From: Lutraria lutraria
Taxonomy: Eukaryota; Mollusca; Bivalvia; Venerida; Mactridae
Assembly (NCBI GenBank): GCA_964023205.1
Contig: OZ026847.1
Span: 13,275,182-13,339,181 of the forward strand
DNA length: 64,000 nt
Reading direction: 5' to 3'
The translations under genes were made by a program, and so were the position numbers. Within the stretch, counting starts at the first letter, position 1. Every line of letters starts with the position of its first letter. The notes under the pieces were generated by a model that made no database searches, was not told where the DNA came from, and saw only the letters and a program-made list of their open reading frames with translations. Positions 11,173-22,382 of this stretch are shown piece after piece.

Positions 11173-11523
11173 AGGGGCATACCCTACAACTTGGTGCACT
11201 TAGAATTAAGGCAAAAGGATAATAAATTAGAAGCTTGTAAAGAAAAAAGCCGACGAAGAAACTTTCAGCCAAAATTTCATCCAATTAAAAATAAAATCAT
11301 AAAAAATATGTATTTGTGACACATACATTTAGTCATGGAAAGTTTTGGGTGGAAGCGATTTATTATTCATAGCTATGTTTTTTTTGCGGCTAGTACCTAA
11401 ACTAGTAATTTTATAACCCATGTTCTTCCTGCAATTATCCTTTATATATTGTTTTACATAATTATACAGCTAGCACATTTTTACACCTTCACAGAATGTT
11501 TGTCAGTTGTAGGGTATGCCCCT
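11173..11523. mobile_element. inverted-repeat element (MITE-like), 19-bp perfect ends
   Basis: AGGGGCATACCCTACAACT at 11173-11191 is repeated exactly in reverse complement at 11505-11523. The 351-bp interior has no ORF of note. I could not identify a clear target duplication, so the superfamily is unassigned. Confidence 0.75.
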
Positions 11524-12337
11524 TTAATGTTACTTGATACAAACACATTTTCAGAAAAAGACAACAACGCAAACGTCATATTTACAAAGTGAGCTAACTT
11601 ATGAAATAAGTACCGTAGCAAAGTAATTAGATGTGTATAACCTTCCACTGATATAGCAATAACTGTCAAGAAAATGCGAAATCCGTACGGCTGAGAAATG
11701 GGAAGCAACCGTGGAAACAAAATACGTTTATTGAAGCATGTGTTTTCTCCCTTATTGTCAACGCCTTCGTCCGAATGATTAATCTGGTTCCTAGCTTCAA
11801 GTTACTTTGTGAACAAAGGGGCAGGTACTCCAGACTACCGGATAATATGAATATCATAGGTTCCCTTAACGACCATTACAATAAAACAACCATCTCAGTA
11901 TAACTTATTTCCGGGCTGGTTTTCTTCAGTGGTCTCTCAGTTGCTCGACCTCGCTGAGACCGACAGATCAGTTCCGGGTTTCTGGAGTTCTATACATGTA
12001 CTTCCAAAGACAAACTCCATGACACAGAGTTATTCCCGTTGTCGTGAAGTACAATTCTTATAATTCACTGCCATTTTATTTATTGATCTGTATTACTAAA
12101 TTCAAAAAGCTGATATAGGCCTTTAAATTCATGTACATGACTTTAGGTATCCCCCGTTGTCTAGTCGTTCACAAAGCTGGTTAGCTTTGTTGTTAATCAT
12201 TGTTGTCATGGTTACCCCCCCCCCCCTCCTCTTTCTGGGTCCTTCACCATTTGTTCTGTATTCCCTGCTTGATTTAACTTGATGAAGAAATTCTAAGACC
12301 TTTTAAGTGTCCCACAGGTGGTCTTAGTAGTGTGTAA

Positions 12338-12397
12338 ACTGGTTCCCGCTTCATGTTGTAGTGCACCAAAGTACAGACAGAGTCAACGGGAACCAGT
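12338..12397. repeat. short hairpin, 11-bp arms
   Basis: ACTGGTTCCCG (12338-12348) and CGGGAACCAGT (12387-12397) are reverse complements separated by 38 bases. It could be the pair of ends of a very short MITE or a structural hairpin; no more can be said. Confidence 0.5.
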
Positions 12398-13270
12398 ATA
12401 ATTAAAAGCAGTGGGCGTGGTTTTACTGTTTCAACTTCCTAAGATGGCGTACTATGATGTTCTAGTGTATAATTGTGTGCAATTCCAATAGTTACAAGTT
12501 AAATGTTTGTACGGCGCAAAATCGCATCCGGCAATTCAATACTAGAATGTGGCCTATGTAACATACTAGTGGTACGCTTCGTCCGACATTCTTTAAAACC
12601 AAGATAGTGTGGCCAAAACAATAAAAAAATACTTACCTTGTGCGTAATGGCCACGATTTTAATGTAAAACACCAGACACTGGCAGATATGATTCCATTTA
12701 TCACTCGAAATCCATCAAAAGCTCAATGTGTACACTACGGTAGCGCTATGCACTGACCTGTGTTATTCTGCTCGGGGCATTATAGGTATTTGCATGAACT
12801 ACTTACAAAATGGAAATTATAAACAATAACATAGCGTCACGTCACCGTATATGGTACACATTGGAGCCAAGCGTACTTCAACATTGCGTTTCATTGAATA
12901 ATGAGTGTTATTGACGAAAGCATAAGAATAGATTTCTCTGATTTTGACTTATATGCACGTAATATTTAAATTTGTATTTATGCCATTGAACTGAAAAAAT
13001 GGAACTATGTTCGTAGGCGGAAGGTTAAATTAATGGAAGCTGTTCGGCATGCAGGTTTTCAATGAAAACTGAGCGAACAACAAAATCAACATGAGTGCAA
13101 TGCCTACCACTCCCCACCCACATCGCCGATACAAGAATCTCTATGAAATTGCAGTCAATACGTGAAATTCCGGTATATACACTCACATGCAGTTTTTACC
13201 CCTAATGTTTTCTTTGTTTTACAATTGCTAACTCAATAAATCCAAGAATTTCCCAGCGGAGGCACGCCAT
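12398..13270. other. non-coding, with an isolated AAGATGGCG motif
   Basis: No convincing gene. AAGATGGCG at about 12441-12449 matches a YY1-type start-site motif and opens a 15-codon frame (MAYYDV..) that stops at once. A first exon with downstream parts outside my recognition cannot be excluded. Confidence 0.3.
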
Positions 13271-13274
13271 TGCG

Positions 13275-13282
13275 TGACGTCA
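13275..13282 (+). promoter_or_regulatory. CRE-type site TGACGTCA upstream of P-loop exon
   Basis: A perfect TGACGTCA palindrome (CREB/ATF site) in a locally CG-richer stretch 113 bases before the ATG of the P-loop exon. The position is compatible with a promoter; function is inferred. Confidence 0.4.
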
Positions 13283-13394
13283 TCAGTTTGCCGAAGATAC
13301 TGCTCCGGGCTGAATGAATATATGTGTAAACTCCAGGTAACCGTACCGGTCCGTACAGAACACGCTCGACATTTGTCTTGAAACAGACGCAATT

Positions 13395-13486
13395 ATGTCA
13401 CAGGAACACGCTATTTCCATGGCATTGGAAGGCCATAGTTTTGTTATGACAGGATCATGCGGTACTGGAAAAACATACACATTGAA
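13395..13486 (+). CDS. candidate first exon with P-loop, PIF1-helicase-like (partial)
   Basis: An ATG-started frame reads MSQEHAISMAL-EGHSF-VMTGSCGTGKTYTL and runs into a perfect GTAAGT donor at 13487. GSCGTGKT is a Walker A motif, and the preceding A-L-x-G-H-S-F-V-M-T-G pattern is that of PIF1/RecD-like superfamily 1 helicases (usually G-x-A-G-T-G-K-T). Thirty codons end in phase 2. I could not find the next exon; the intron contains a repeat array and a transposon, so the remainder may lie beyond, be lost, or the exon may be a relic. The donor-proximal part is duplicated about 106 bp downstream (about 13562-13592). Confidence 0.5.
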
Positions 13487-14142
13487 GTAAGTATCTTGAA
13501 TTGTTCATTGATTGCACATAAGTTACCATAAATGTTGACAATGTTCGATTTGTCTCTTACCCCACCCACTGCATGGAAAAACAGACGCGCTGCAGTAAGT
13601 ATTTTGAATCGTACGTTGACTGCACGTAAGTTACCTCAAATGTTAACCATTATTAGACGAATTTTTAGTGGCAAACCCCGTGGCTGTAACTCCAAGTTCA
13701 AGTCACAATTAATAGAGTTCAAAGTTCATAATCTATGTTTTGCTGTGTCCGCTCTGTAACTTCATCCTTCACTGGAGTAGCTCTATCTGGATATAATTTA
13801 CCACATATTTATGTTAACCATTATTAGATTTATATAATGTGATGCACTCAACATCCATGACTGTAGCTCCAAGGTCAAGTTCACAATTAGTGTTCAACGT
13901 CTTTTTGCTGTCTACTCTCTGTTAGTCTGTAGCATCATTCACTGGAGTATCTGGAGATACGTTACAACAAATGTTAATCATCTTTAGTTAATGTGTTGGA
14001 CTCAACACCCTTGACTGTAGCTCCAAGGTCAAGTTCACAATTGGAGTTCAAAGTTCATAATTTGGGTCTCTTTCTGTAATAACATCATTCACTGAAGTAT
14101 CTGGAGTTAAGTTACCACAAGTGTTTATGTTAACCATTATTA
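13487..14142. repeat. left half of ~155-bp tandem repeat array
   Basis: Imperfect tandem copies share the words CTGTAGCTCCAAGGTCAAG, TTCACTGGAGTATCTGGAGA, AAGTTACCACAA and GTTAACCATTATTAG. Copy length is roughly 155-175 bp. The first copies include the splice donor of the P-loop exon (GTAAGTAT..CATAAGTTACC). The array is interrupted at 14143 by an inverted-repeat transposon and resumes at 17762. Confidence 0.75.
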
Positions 14143-17100
14143 TAGACTATGGGGCACCAATACCCCCCTCCCCCCCGGAGGCATTTTTCTACAGTATGTT
14201 TTTCTGAACGTGTATGGAAAAACCTACCAAATCCCAGTGTCTACCATCTGGAGGTTGGGGGTTTACTCCGTTACCGCCATTTGTGGGCGTTACCATAATT
14301 GAAATTTTAAAGTTAACACAATACCGCAAAGAGATCACAATAATTTGTGTTAATGGCTTTGTAATTATAATTATAAGCACAGAGAATGTAAACAAGTGTG
14401 TAGAAATGTTAATCACATCATCAAATGTGGTATAATTTACGTTACCAATATTATATCACTGAAATAAGGTCACATACACTCTAAAATATTCGATTATCAT
14501 CATACACTTACTGTTTCTGAATCGAGCAGAACACTATCTAATGAGTAAATGGTACTCAATTGTATTATATGTTGACAAGGTGACAAAAAGGTCACAATAA
14601 TGCAGAAAATACGTGTATATTTTTAACCGCATGCGTTACCAAAATATAACTATGAACATAAGTGCATGTATAACTTAATCTTGACATTTTTTGCATCAGA
14701 CATTATAAAATCTAAAGTGGCATTTAGGCTTAAATTAAAACAAAACATTCCATTATAAAATTTTCATATCAATCAATCAAATCAAAGCAATCAATTGTCA
14801 ATAAATAATTAATTTCATTAATCAAATAAATATTTAATTTAGACTATCAATTTCATAGTAATTTATAGATATGTTTCTTTTTTCAATGATTATGCAATAG
14901 TAACCTGTGACCTAGCAGTGGCCATGAAATCGTACTCATTGGTTTGGTAGTTCCGGAACAAATTCACTAATGTCATAGTGAGAACGGGTGTATTTCACAC
15001 ACTTATGCTCCATCTTCGAAACATCTAGGTAAAGTAATGAACGACAGTGGTCTCGCGGATAAATTCCGTAACTGTGCCAGTGCTTCTCTTGACAAAGTGA
15101 CGTCTGGGAAACACTAAAACCATGCTCTATGGGAGCACAAGCCCTTATCGAAGCAATTGATCAATTACCCCGGCAAAGGTTTGAAGAAACACAACCTTTC
15201 ACACAGAGTATTTCAGCATAATATGATAACTCAATTACGAGCAGAACATAACGCATTTGGCCTGCTTATGATCCTGTCAGTTCAACATGACATAGACCTG
15301 AAGGTTACCTGGTCATTTCTTCTAGGTCGAGTGCCTTATATTGAGTCACCAATAGAACCAACAACTAGCAATTCTACAGAAGACGCATCCTATGTTGTAA
15401 ATGGTAACGCCTAATCGGGTAACTGCAGAGTCTTATAGCAGTTCCGGACACATTCGAGCAAGTAGCTGAGACGATTTCTTATCAGTTGCCTAAAACGTCT
15501 TGTGTAGACTTTATATCAGACACAACAAACAGTCTATCAAATCAGATGAGCGCCGATGACGTTGGTCAGCTCCAACGTTCTTCCTCTCATGTAAAAAAAA
15601 CAATAACTCCATGAAATCGGATGGGCTTCATATCTTATGACGACAATAAGACACAGTCAATAAAGCTAATCTTTGAGCAGTCTTATAGAGATGGCGTCAC
15701 AGTCACACTAACTGAGATTCAAAGCACTGAGATTACAGTCAGGAGCGAAGTTTAAATGTGTTAGATAAAACCATCCTTAAACCATTTATTATAAAGGCCT
15801 GTGTTATAATCATTTTGAATTAAAATTTGAATGTCAAAAATGTATAGTTTGTACAGATGTACATCATTTGGCCAAGTAACCACAATTACCAAGGAAAAGC
15901 TACATGTGTCAATACGTAATCTCACTAATCTCAGAGACAATATAGTGTTCCAGCGCTACTTTACTGACTGTAGTGAATTTCGTTACCTCAACATTTAATG
16001 ATGAAACGGAGGAAACCAACAGAATCCTGCGTATATCTCCAACTTCCATTAAAACTGCAAAGTCTGCAATGTATACTTATATTATTTTTCAAAGCGGATG
16101 TATGAGGCGTCACGAAATTATAATTAGAAAAAGTAATGTATAGCTATAGCAGCTTTGCTCCTATAAATGAAGATTACATGACAATACTGGCCAATTTACG
16201 ACGCATGTTTGTTCGGATAACTTTACAGTGCCATTGAGACATTTGTATATGTGTTGTTTAGTCATTAAAAATACAACGACATCAACAAACTGAGGTATGA
16301 CAAGTATCAAAGCCATGGTTGTTTTCTGAACGCTTTAAGTGGTATGGACATGAGCTTACTCACCCCTGCAGATCACGTCTCGTATGTTCAATGTGTTACG
16401 GGTAATTATAAGGTGTATATTTGGACCAATGCAAAGAGGGCAATCATGATCTTCTAAAAGTGGATGAAAGTGGTTGGAAATTCGGTCCTGACAACATGCT
16501 GGAATACAACTGGTACGAGGATAATATTGTGCCAAAGGCAAGCGACGCAGAAGACCCTGATGATAAAAACGACATTGAGATCATTAGTATGGTCGATGTT
16601 GTCTATGAAACAATAAAGTGATGAGGATTTGTGAAATTCGTGAACGTTTGCCATCAGAACAACAAAAATACCTTGATGACAATATGTACAGCTAATGAAA
16701 TCTGACATAACATACAATATTGCACTTAAGTATATATATATAAATAATCATGTAACAAATGGTAACGTAAATGGCACACACATGTTTGTGTGTCAATGGC
16801 ACAATGTTTATTGTACTGTCGCTGTCATTGTAACTTTAATTGTTTCATAGATACATATTCTTAGAATTTATTCGATGATGATTTTATAACAGTTTCATAG
16901 AAATGTTGTTACTCGTTTATGAAATATTTCAAACGTTACACAAATAAAACCATGTAACGTAAAGCACAATCAGTGATGAATTAAAAGTGTTGGATTGTTA
17001 ATTTACATGTACGTATTGCCAGTAATCAAGTATATACATTTTGTCTATTAAATCAATGTTTATGCATTGTAAAGCGTGTTAAGTACTTATCGTAATAAAG

Positions 17101-17761
17101 GTAACGTTATGCCAGTCAAACTTTACAACATTTATAACTAAAAATGTTTTCCAGTTATGGGTATTAATGAATGTATCATGATTACCTATCACTGTATACC
17201 TATTTGATCATAGCATGTGATCACAGTAATATAAATGATTTCCATGTAACACGTATACTTTTATATGTAACGTATTTTACGTAAAATGAAGACATAAACG
17301 AGCATTCGATGAAAAAAAAACATGAATATGTGGTAGTATTTGCCTAATACGAATAAAAGCATTGTTTACGACTGCTTTTGTGTTAATTTAACATATACAA
17401 CTGTCATTTCCTTGTCATTTTAGGGTAACGCAGGGTAACGTAAATTACAGAGCGTAAATAGTGCAATAAAGTGAAAAACATGCATTTCATCGACAAGTAA
17501 CGCCGCTGCTAATTTATAATTGTCAAAGGAATTGTTCAAATTGATGAATTATTGAAAATATCTAGAATAAGACTTCTAACAAAAAAAATACTGTCAAACG
17601 TATTTTTCGGTAACGGAAATTAGCATGCTGTAGTTCACAAACGCCCCAACGCCCACATTGTAGACACTGGGAAAATAATCAGCAGGCATTGAGATTTCAA
17701 AAAAATGGTGTCTACAAAAATGCCTCCGGGGGGAGGGTTTCGCCTAGTAGCCCAAAGCCTA
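14143..17761. mobile_element. 3.6-kb DNA transposon with degenerate terminal inverted repeats
   Basis: Left end TAGACTATGGGGCACCA and right end (reverse complement) TAGGCTTTGGGCTACTA match, as do the subterminal CCCTCCCCCC.GGAGGCATTTTT and CCCAGTGTCTAC blocks on each side. The element sits inside a tandem repeat; flanking TTA (14140-14142 and 17762-17764) is a likely 3-bp target duplication, since the uninterrupted array has CATTAG there. It carries decayed coding sequence (15.0-15.4 and 16.3-16.6 kb). The interior is rich in GTAACG words. A TTA duplication would suit PIF/Harbinger, but the ends are not typical, so no superfamily is assigned. Confidence 0.7.
15020..16620 (+). pseudogene. decayed ORF inside the 3.6-kb transposon
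   Basis: Fragments in different frames read in order: G-K-V-M-N-D-S-G-L-A-D-K-F (about 15029 on), Q-A-L-I-E-A-I-D-Q-L, R-F-E-E-T-Q-P-F-T-Q-S, then Q-L-R-A-E-H-N-A-F-G-L-L-M-I-L-S (15223 on), and near the end Y-K-V-Y-I-W-T-N-A-K-R-A (16408-16440) and G-W-K-F-G-P-D-N-M-L-E-Y-N-W-Y (16473 on). Stops and frameshifts separate them. From memory they resemble a large family of uncharacterised invertebrate transposon-associated proteins (GKVMKDSGL.. / LRAEHN.. / GHGW..LWYE signatures), some with a Cys-rich CXC domain; no enzymatic function is known to me. Recognition is tentative. Confidence 0.45.
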
Positions 17762-18672
17762 TTAGAAAATGTGTCGCAATCAACAATGATGGCTGTAGTT
17801 CCAAGGTAAAGGTCACTCTGACAGGTTAAACCTCATAATTTGGGGGTATCTTGATATAACTTTTCACAAATGTAAACAATCATTAGACAAAGTATCACAC
17901 TCAACACTAATGACTGTAGTTCCTAGGTAAAGGTAACTCTGAGAGGTTAAACCTCATAATATAAGGTCTTTGCTGTGTCTACTCTGTAACTTCATCCTTC
18001 CCTGGTGTACCTGGAGATATGTTTCCACAATTGTTAACCATCATTAGACAAGGTATCGCACTCAACCCCAATTACTGTATTTCCAAGGTAAAGGTCACTC
18101 TGAGAGGTTAAACCTCATAATATAATGTCGTTTTGCTGTGTCTGCTCTGTAACTTCATCATTCACTGGAGTATCTGGAGATAAGTTACCACAAGTGTTTA
18201 TATTAACCATCATTAGAAAATGTGTTGCACTTAACACCCTTAAATTGACTGTAGCTCCAAGAAAAAAGTCACAATTAGTTCAAAGTTCATAATTTGGGTC
18301 TCTTTCTGTAACTTCATCATTCACTGGAGTAGCTGGAGAAAGTTACCACAAGTGTTAATGTTAACCATCATTAGAAAATGTGTTGCACTTAACACCCTTG
18401 ACTGTAGGTTGAACCTCATAATATAAGGTCTTTTTGCTGTGTCTGCTCTATAACTTCATCATTCACTGGAGTATCTGGAGATACGTTACCACAAGTGTTT
18501 GTTAACCATCATTAGAAAATGTGTTGCACTTAACACCCTTGACTGTAGCTCCAAGATAAAGGTCACAATTAGAGTTCAAAGTTCATAATTTGGGTCTCTT
18601 TCTGTAACTTCATCATTCACTGGAGTAGCTGGAGATAAGTTACCACAAATGTTAATGTTAACCATCATTAAA
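17762..18672. repeat. right half of ~155-bp tandem repeat array
   Basis: Five to six imperfect copies carry the same words as 13.5-14.1 kb (TTAGAAAATGTGTTGCACTT, CTTGACTGTAGCTCCAAG, TTCATCATTCACTGGAGTA, GATAAGTTACCACAA). Copies here include a subtype with TAAACCTCATAATATAAGGTC. Last recognisable copy ends near TTAACCATCATTA at 18658-18670. Confidence 0.75.
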
Positions 18673-19370
18673 TCAACATATTTCAGAAATAATTAGTGAT
18701 GTTATTATATCTTGCTATTTATTGTTTATTGCTTCAACCGATTCAAATACCAAAACTAGCCCGGTATGTGCCAGAGACACCGAACAAGAACCTCTAAAAG
18801 TAGGAATGAATGCGGCCACCCCAAAGCGGCTTAATTTTACATACTAATTAATGCAAGATTGTCAGTCCGTCAAAAGTCGTAGTGATTGAAAAATAAAAAA
18901 GAACAACTGACTTCTCATTTTGTGCAAAAATATATATATCTGAAGCCGCTATAAAAACTTTGTTTTAAAGAATTCGTTCGTATTGTTTTCTAAGTCTTCA
19001 CGGTAACGTGGAGTTGCACGCCCTGCACTTAAATTATATATATCAACTGAACGGGGTCGAATCTGTGACAATTTGTTTTTCATTTAAAGACACTCGGTGT
19101 CGATGGATGGAAAACCCGCATGATGCGTGTATGTGGTCGCACGGTCATGCAATGCTCCCCTGTATGTATGCTCCTTTAAGGGGTTTCCCTTATAATTATT
19201 GTCTGTTGGCATCTTCATTATAATTATTGTACATTGGCATATGTCTGTTGGCACCTTTGAATAATCGCCCATGGATCCATGTCCATGTAATTATCCTCAT
19301 AGTTCTGTTTAGTTCCGCTTCTATGTTACTTTTTGTCTCTTTTCATCTTTAAATTAACTATGGAGTAGAT
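18673..19370. other. non-coding, no gene seen
   Basis: No recognisable coding or RNA feature. A 71-codon ORF (19008-19223) has no motif and is not supported. The direct repeat TATAATTATTGT..TTGGCAT occurs twice near 19190-19240. Confidence 0.4.
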
Positions 19371-19373
19371 AGG

Positions 19374-19532
19374 CGGGAGGGCCCCTTGGGTAATGGTCCT
19401 TGGATGAGGGTCTCTAGGAGTGAGTCCCTATGGGGGAGGGTCCCTATGGGGAGGATCCATGGGGAGGATCCCAAGGGGGAGGGTCCCCGGGGGAGGGTCC
19501 ATGGGGATGGTCCATGGGGGGAGTGTCCCTGG
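19374..19532 (+). repeat. G-rich minisatellite (GGGTCC-A/C-TGGGGA type)
   Basis: Irregular tandem repetition of GGGTCCATGGGGA / GGGTCCCTATGGGGA units with many runs of three to five G on the plus strand. The tract could form G-quadruplexes. The open frames in both directions across it (GGGS..; GPSPWTLP..) are consequences of the repeat. Confidence 0.8.
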
Positions 19533-19789
19533 TGATTTGTGGAAGCACTATTGTATTTTTGCACACAGAAATAAGTTATACATTTTTGTTATAGTATATT
19601 AAACTGTATTAAAAATAAATACATATAAATGAACACAAGAGGTCAAATAACTACATGTTTTCGTCCATACAGTTATCTAATATAATAGAGACTTATATGA
19701 TTCATAAACACAGAATCAAAATTCTGAAAGTACTCATGTGGATCGAACTTAATGCTTGTATTTGTTTGTATTTATGACCGACACAAGAT

Positions 19790-20130
19790 GTGTTTCAAAA
19801 CCGCAATGCCCGCCCCGGGTGCCCTTTAACTTGAAAATGCACAAACTAAACAAAGGGCCATAATTCCATAAAAAAGATCGAATCACAAAACCCGGAATAT
19901 ATGTGCGTGGGTTCTTGGTAACAACAAGTCTGTGAAAGTTTCGTCAAAATCCAATGAAAAATGTAGGAGTAGTATCCTAAAATATTTTTTTAAACACCAT
20001 GACGCCGTGACATTGACCTTTGACCTACTGATCTTAAATACCCAGGTCATGTAGATGTTGTCATAAGGAACCTACATATGAAGTTTGCATTGCCAGCTTT
20101 CAAGGCCTAATTTACAAAGTAGCCTCCCTT
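19790..20130. repeat. dispersed bivalve-type repeat fragment
   Basis: Contains the ordered words AAAGGGCCATAATTCC, CTGTGAAAGTTTCGTCAAAA, CATTGACCTTTGACCTACTG, CCCAGGTCATGTAGATG and AGTTTGCATTGCC. This phrase order is that of abundant dispersed repeats seen in bivalve genomes, in my recollection. No ends were resolved; it could be a SINE or a DNA-element fragment. Confidence 0.5.
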
Positions 20131-20576
20131 GATTTTCGGTCGAAGAGAAGCTTGGGATCAAATATCGATTATGTCCCTTAGACAAGGACCCTAGATATAC
20201 CTAGATAGCACTGAAATCAGTAGAATCACGGTTCATTAAGCAAGACTAGCATTACGCCCGCAGGCATGTTCGTTATCCGTTTTACATCAGTGGTTCATCG
20301 AGTAAAACAATGAAAGAAAGTGATACCACGAAGAACTGTGTATTATACTTGTATTATTTAACGTTAGTTGTTGGGTAACTACCACCAAGCTGAACATGTT
20401 TTATAATAAAATAACCATTAATGTACGCTTTATTATATTTATTCTGCTACTAACGAGTTTTCTTTGAAAAGGTGAAAATCTAGTTAATTCTAATTTTGTC
20501 ATCATGCAGATAATTAGATTGTAAAATCACTTCAGTTTTATTTATTCTGAATTTTATCGAAATCGGTTACTTTCAA

Positions 20577-20632
20577 CAGCGGCAGATCCAGGATTTCAGG
20601 GGGCGTATCTAGGATAGTAGGCTATTGCATTG
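20577..20632 (+). repeat. possible hAT terminus fragment
   Basis: CAGCGGCAGATCCAGGATTT followed by a G run looks like the end of hAT elements (CAG.GGC.GATCCAG). No matching opposite end was found within the next 2 kb, so it would be a solo end or chance. Confidence 0.3.
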
Positions 20633-20756
20633 AATGATTTTTTATTTCTTTAGGGGAAATAACTAGTTTATAGTTTCAGAGTATAAATTCAGATATATTT
20701 AAAATTCCTTTTTGATAAATAAACTGTAAAAAGTCTCAGATAAAACTGTTAAGTCT

Positions 20757-20985
20757 AACACCAATTATTTGGTTAAAAGGCCCATTAGTTTTTTGGGGGA
20801 AAATTAGTAATACAGAGCAACAGATAGAATGAGAGTAAAATACGAGTAATAAAGAAAATTTCGGAATGTTTTATTGCAAATAAAAGTCAGTTTCACTTAT
20901 TAGACATCTTTCTTGGTATAGTGAGACCTACTTTAATTTTAACATCCAAAAAGCTAATGGGGCTTTAAAAGTTCGATGTTAATTA
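20757..20985. mobile_element. small inverted-repeat element
   Basis: Imperfect arms TTAAAAGGCCCATTAGTTTT (from 20773) and their reverse complement CCAAAAAGCTAATGGGGCTT (from 20946) enclose about 150 bp. Similarity weakens outward (TAACACCAA versus TAACATCGAA). Boundaries are approximate and no target duplication was found. Confidence 0.5.
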
Positions 20986-21539
20986 TCATAGTAAAATACT
21001 ACCTGTCTACGATATAATACATGTACCTAATTCGCGTTAATATTTTACCAATTTAAATAGCATGTAGTAATAAAATCCAATAGGTCGTGGTTCAGTGAAC
21101 TAATTATATGTATTGCACTAACGGTCTGTATTAACTGGGACCATTATACACATGTATATTGATAATCACGTTAATTGGCGATGTAATCTGCATTCATCTA
21201 TAAATGCTGATCCGCCTTACTGTATGGAAACAAAATTTATTATTTTGATGACAGGGTTGTGCTCAACAGCTAATTTAAAGCCGTTCATTATGTTTCTATA
21301 ACTTAATTACAAATAAATAATATTCTTGAGCTATACTATAACTTGTATGTAAAATATGACATTAGTTAGTAAAAGACGGATTACTCTATTCTACCCATAT
21401 GGAACAATACTGAACCAATAATCGTCTTAATCGATGTTGTTATCTCCCTTGAAATGACTCGATAAACCACAATCAGATAACAATTGCCCAGTTAAACTCT
21501 ATATAGATTATATAGGGAAATAATTTAAAACTTGCTATA

Positions 21540-21870
21540 AAATCTTTATTCGGTAAATGCCAATAAATTACCACATATGACATTGTAGATAAAATCATTA
21601 TCTTTCAAATGGTGTAATTTAATTTAAAATAACTATCTATCTTGGGCAGTATTTTTGCACTTGTATGAAACAGGTAAAACGGTTCAAAATTTACTCTATG
21701 TTCTATGTAAACATTGAAGAAAATGATTTTTTGCCAAATTTCAGACTAAAAATTGACAAACAATTCATAACTTGCCAATAAATTACCACATATGACATTT
21801 TAGATAAATTCTTTTCCCGTAAAATGATATAAACCAAAATAAAATAAATATACATCTTGTACAGTATTTT
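21540..21870. repeat. two-copy tandem duplication, ~215 bp period
   Basis: The word GCCAATAAATTACCACATAT (then GACATT.TAGATAAA) occurs at 21559 and again at 21774, followed in both by an ATATCTATCTTG/ACATCTTG..CAGTATTTTT block. The copies have diverged noticeably. Confidence 0.6.
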
Positions 21871-22130
21871 TAACGATTTGTAACGCCATGTTTTGACAAA
21901 TATTGCTTTCGTTTGAGCTCGATCTTCGGTAATTTCCGTTTGGCCGATGTTTACCGATGCATGTACAAATTTAGCACAGCGGGTGGTTTATACACATTGG
22001 AATGTAGATATATCCTTAAACAGCTTTATGGTAGAAAATCCCTTGTACACGTAAATTTAAGTTCTTGTGAATTTGAAAAGATGCATGAAACAATATATCA
22101 ATAAAAATTGTGATTATACCGTATTTATTT

Positions 22131-22154
22131 GCATGTATATATATATATATATAT
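22131..22154. repeat. (AT)n microsatellite
   Basis: Simple AT dinucleotide run, about ten units. Confidence 0.85.
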
Positions 22155-22197
22155 GCCCTTGATACGATCTAATATTTCTTTCCATTGTACATGTACT

Positions 22198-22257
22198 CAA
22201 TTCAGTACATCAAGGACTTATATACATATGTATATAAGTCCTTGATGTACTGAATTG
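22198..22257. repeat. 60-bp perfect palindrome
   Basis: CAATTCAGTACATCAAGGAC then TTATATACAT, followed by the exact reverse complement with no spacer; the centre is ACATATGT. Such a perfect no-loop palindrome would extrude as a cruciform or hairpin. It shares its inner arm with the hairpin at 22347-22382, so a small palindromic mobile repeat is plausible. Confidence 0.9.
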
Positions 22258-22346
22258 TTATTTATTAGATAATTGCATTAAATTTTATTTCATGTACTCA
22301 TAGTTTTGTGTATGTTGTAGTGACGATGAGTTGTTATACTTAAGTC

Positions 22347-22382
22347 CAAGGACTTATATACATGTATGTATATAAGTCCTTG
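22347..22382. repeat. hairpin with 17-bp perfect arms
   Basis: CAAGGACTTATATACAT, a GT loop, then ATGTATATAAGTCCTTG. The arm is identical to the inner arm of the palindrome at 22198-22257. A further TATATAAGTCCTCG occurs near 23360. Confidence 0.88.

Noticed and set aside
16421..16620. 66-codon acidic ORF as an independent small gene
   Set aside because: It continues the order of decayed protein fragments inside the 3.6-kb transposon and lacks its own promoter or splice signals.
19358..19602. Gly- or Pro-rich ORFs on both strands
   Set aside because: Produced by the G-rich minisatellite; open in several frames.
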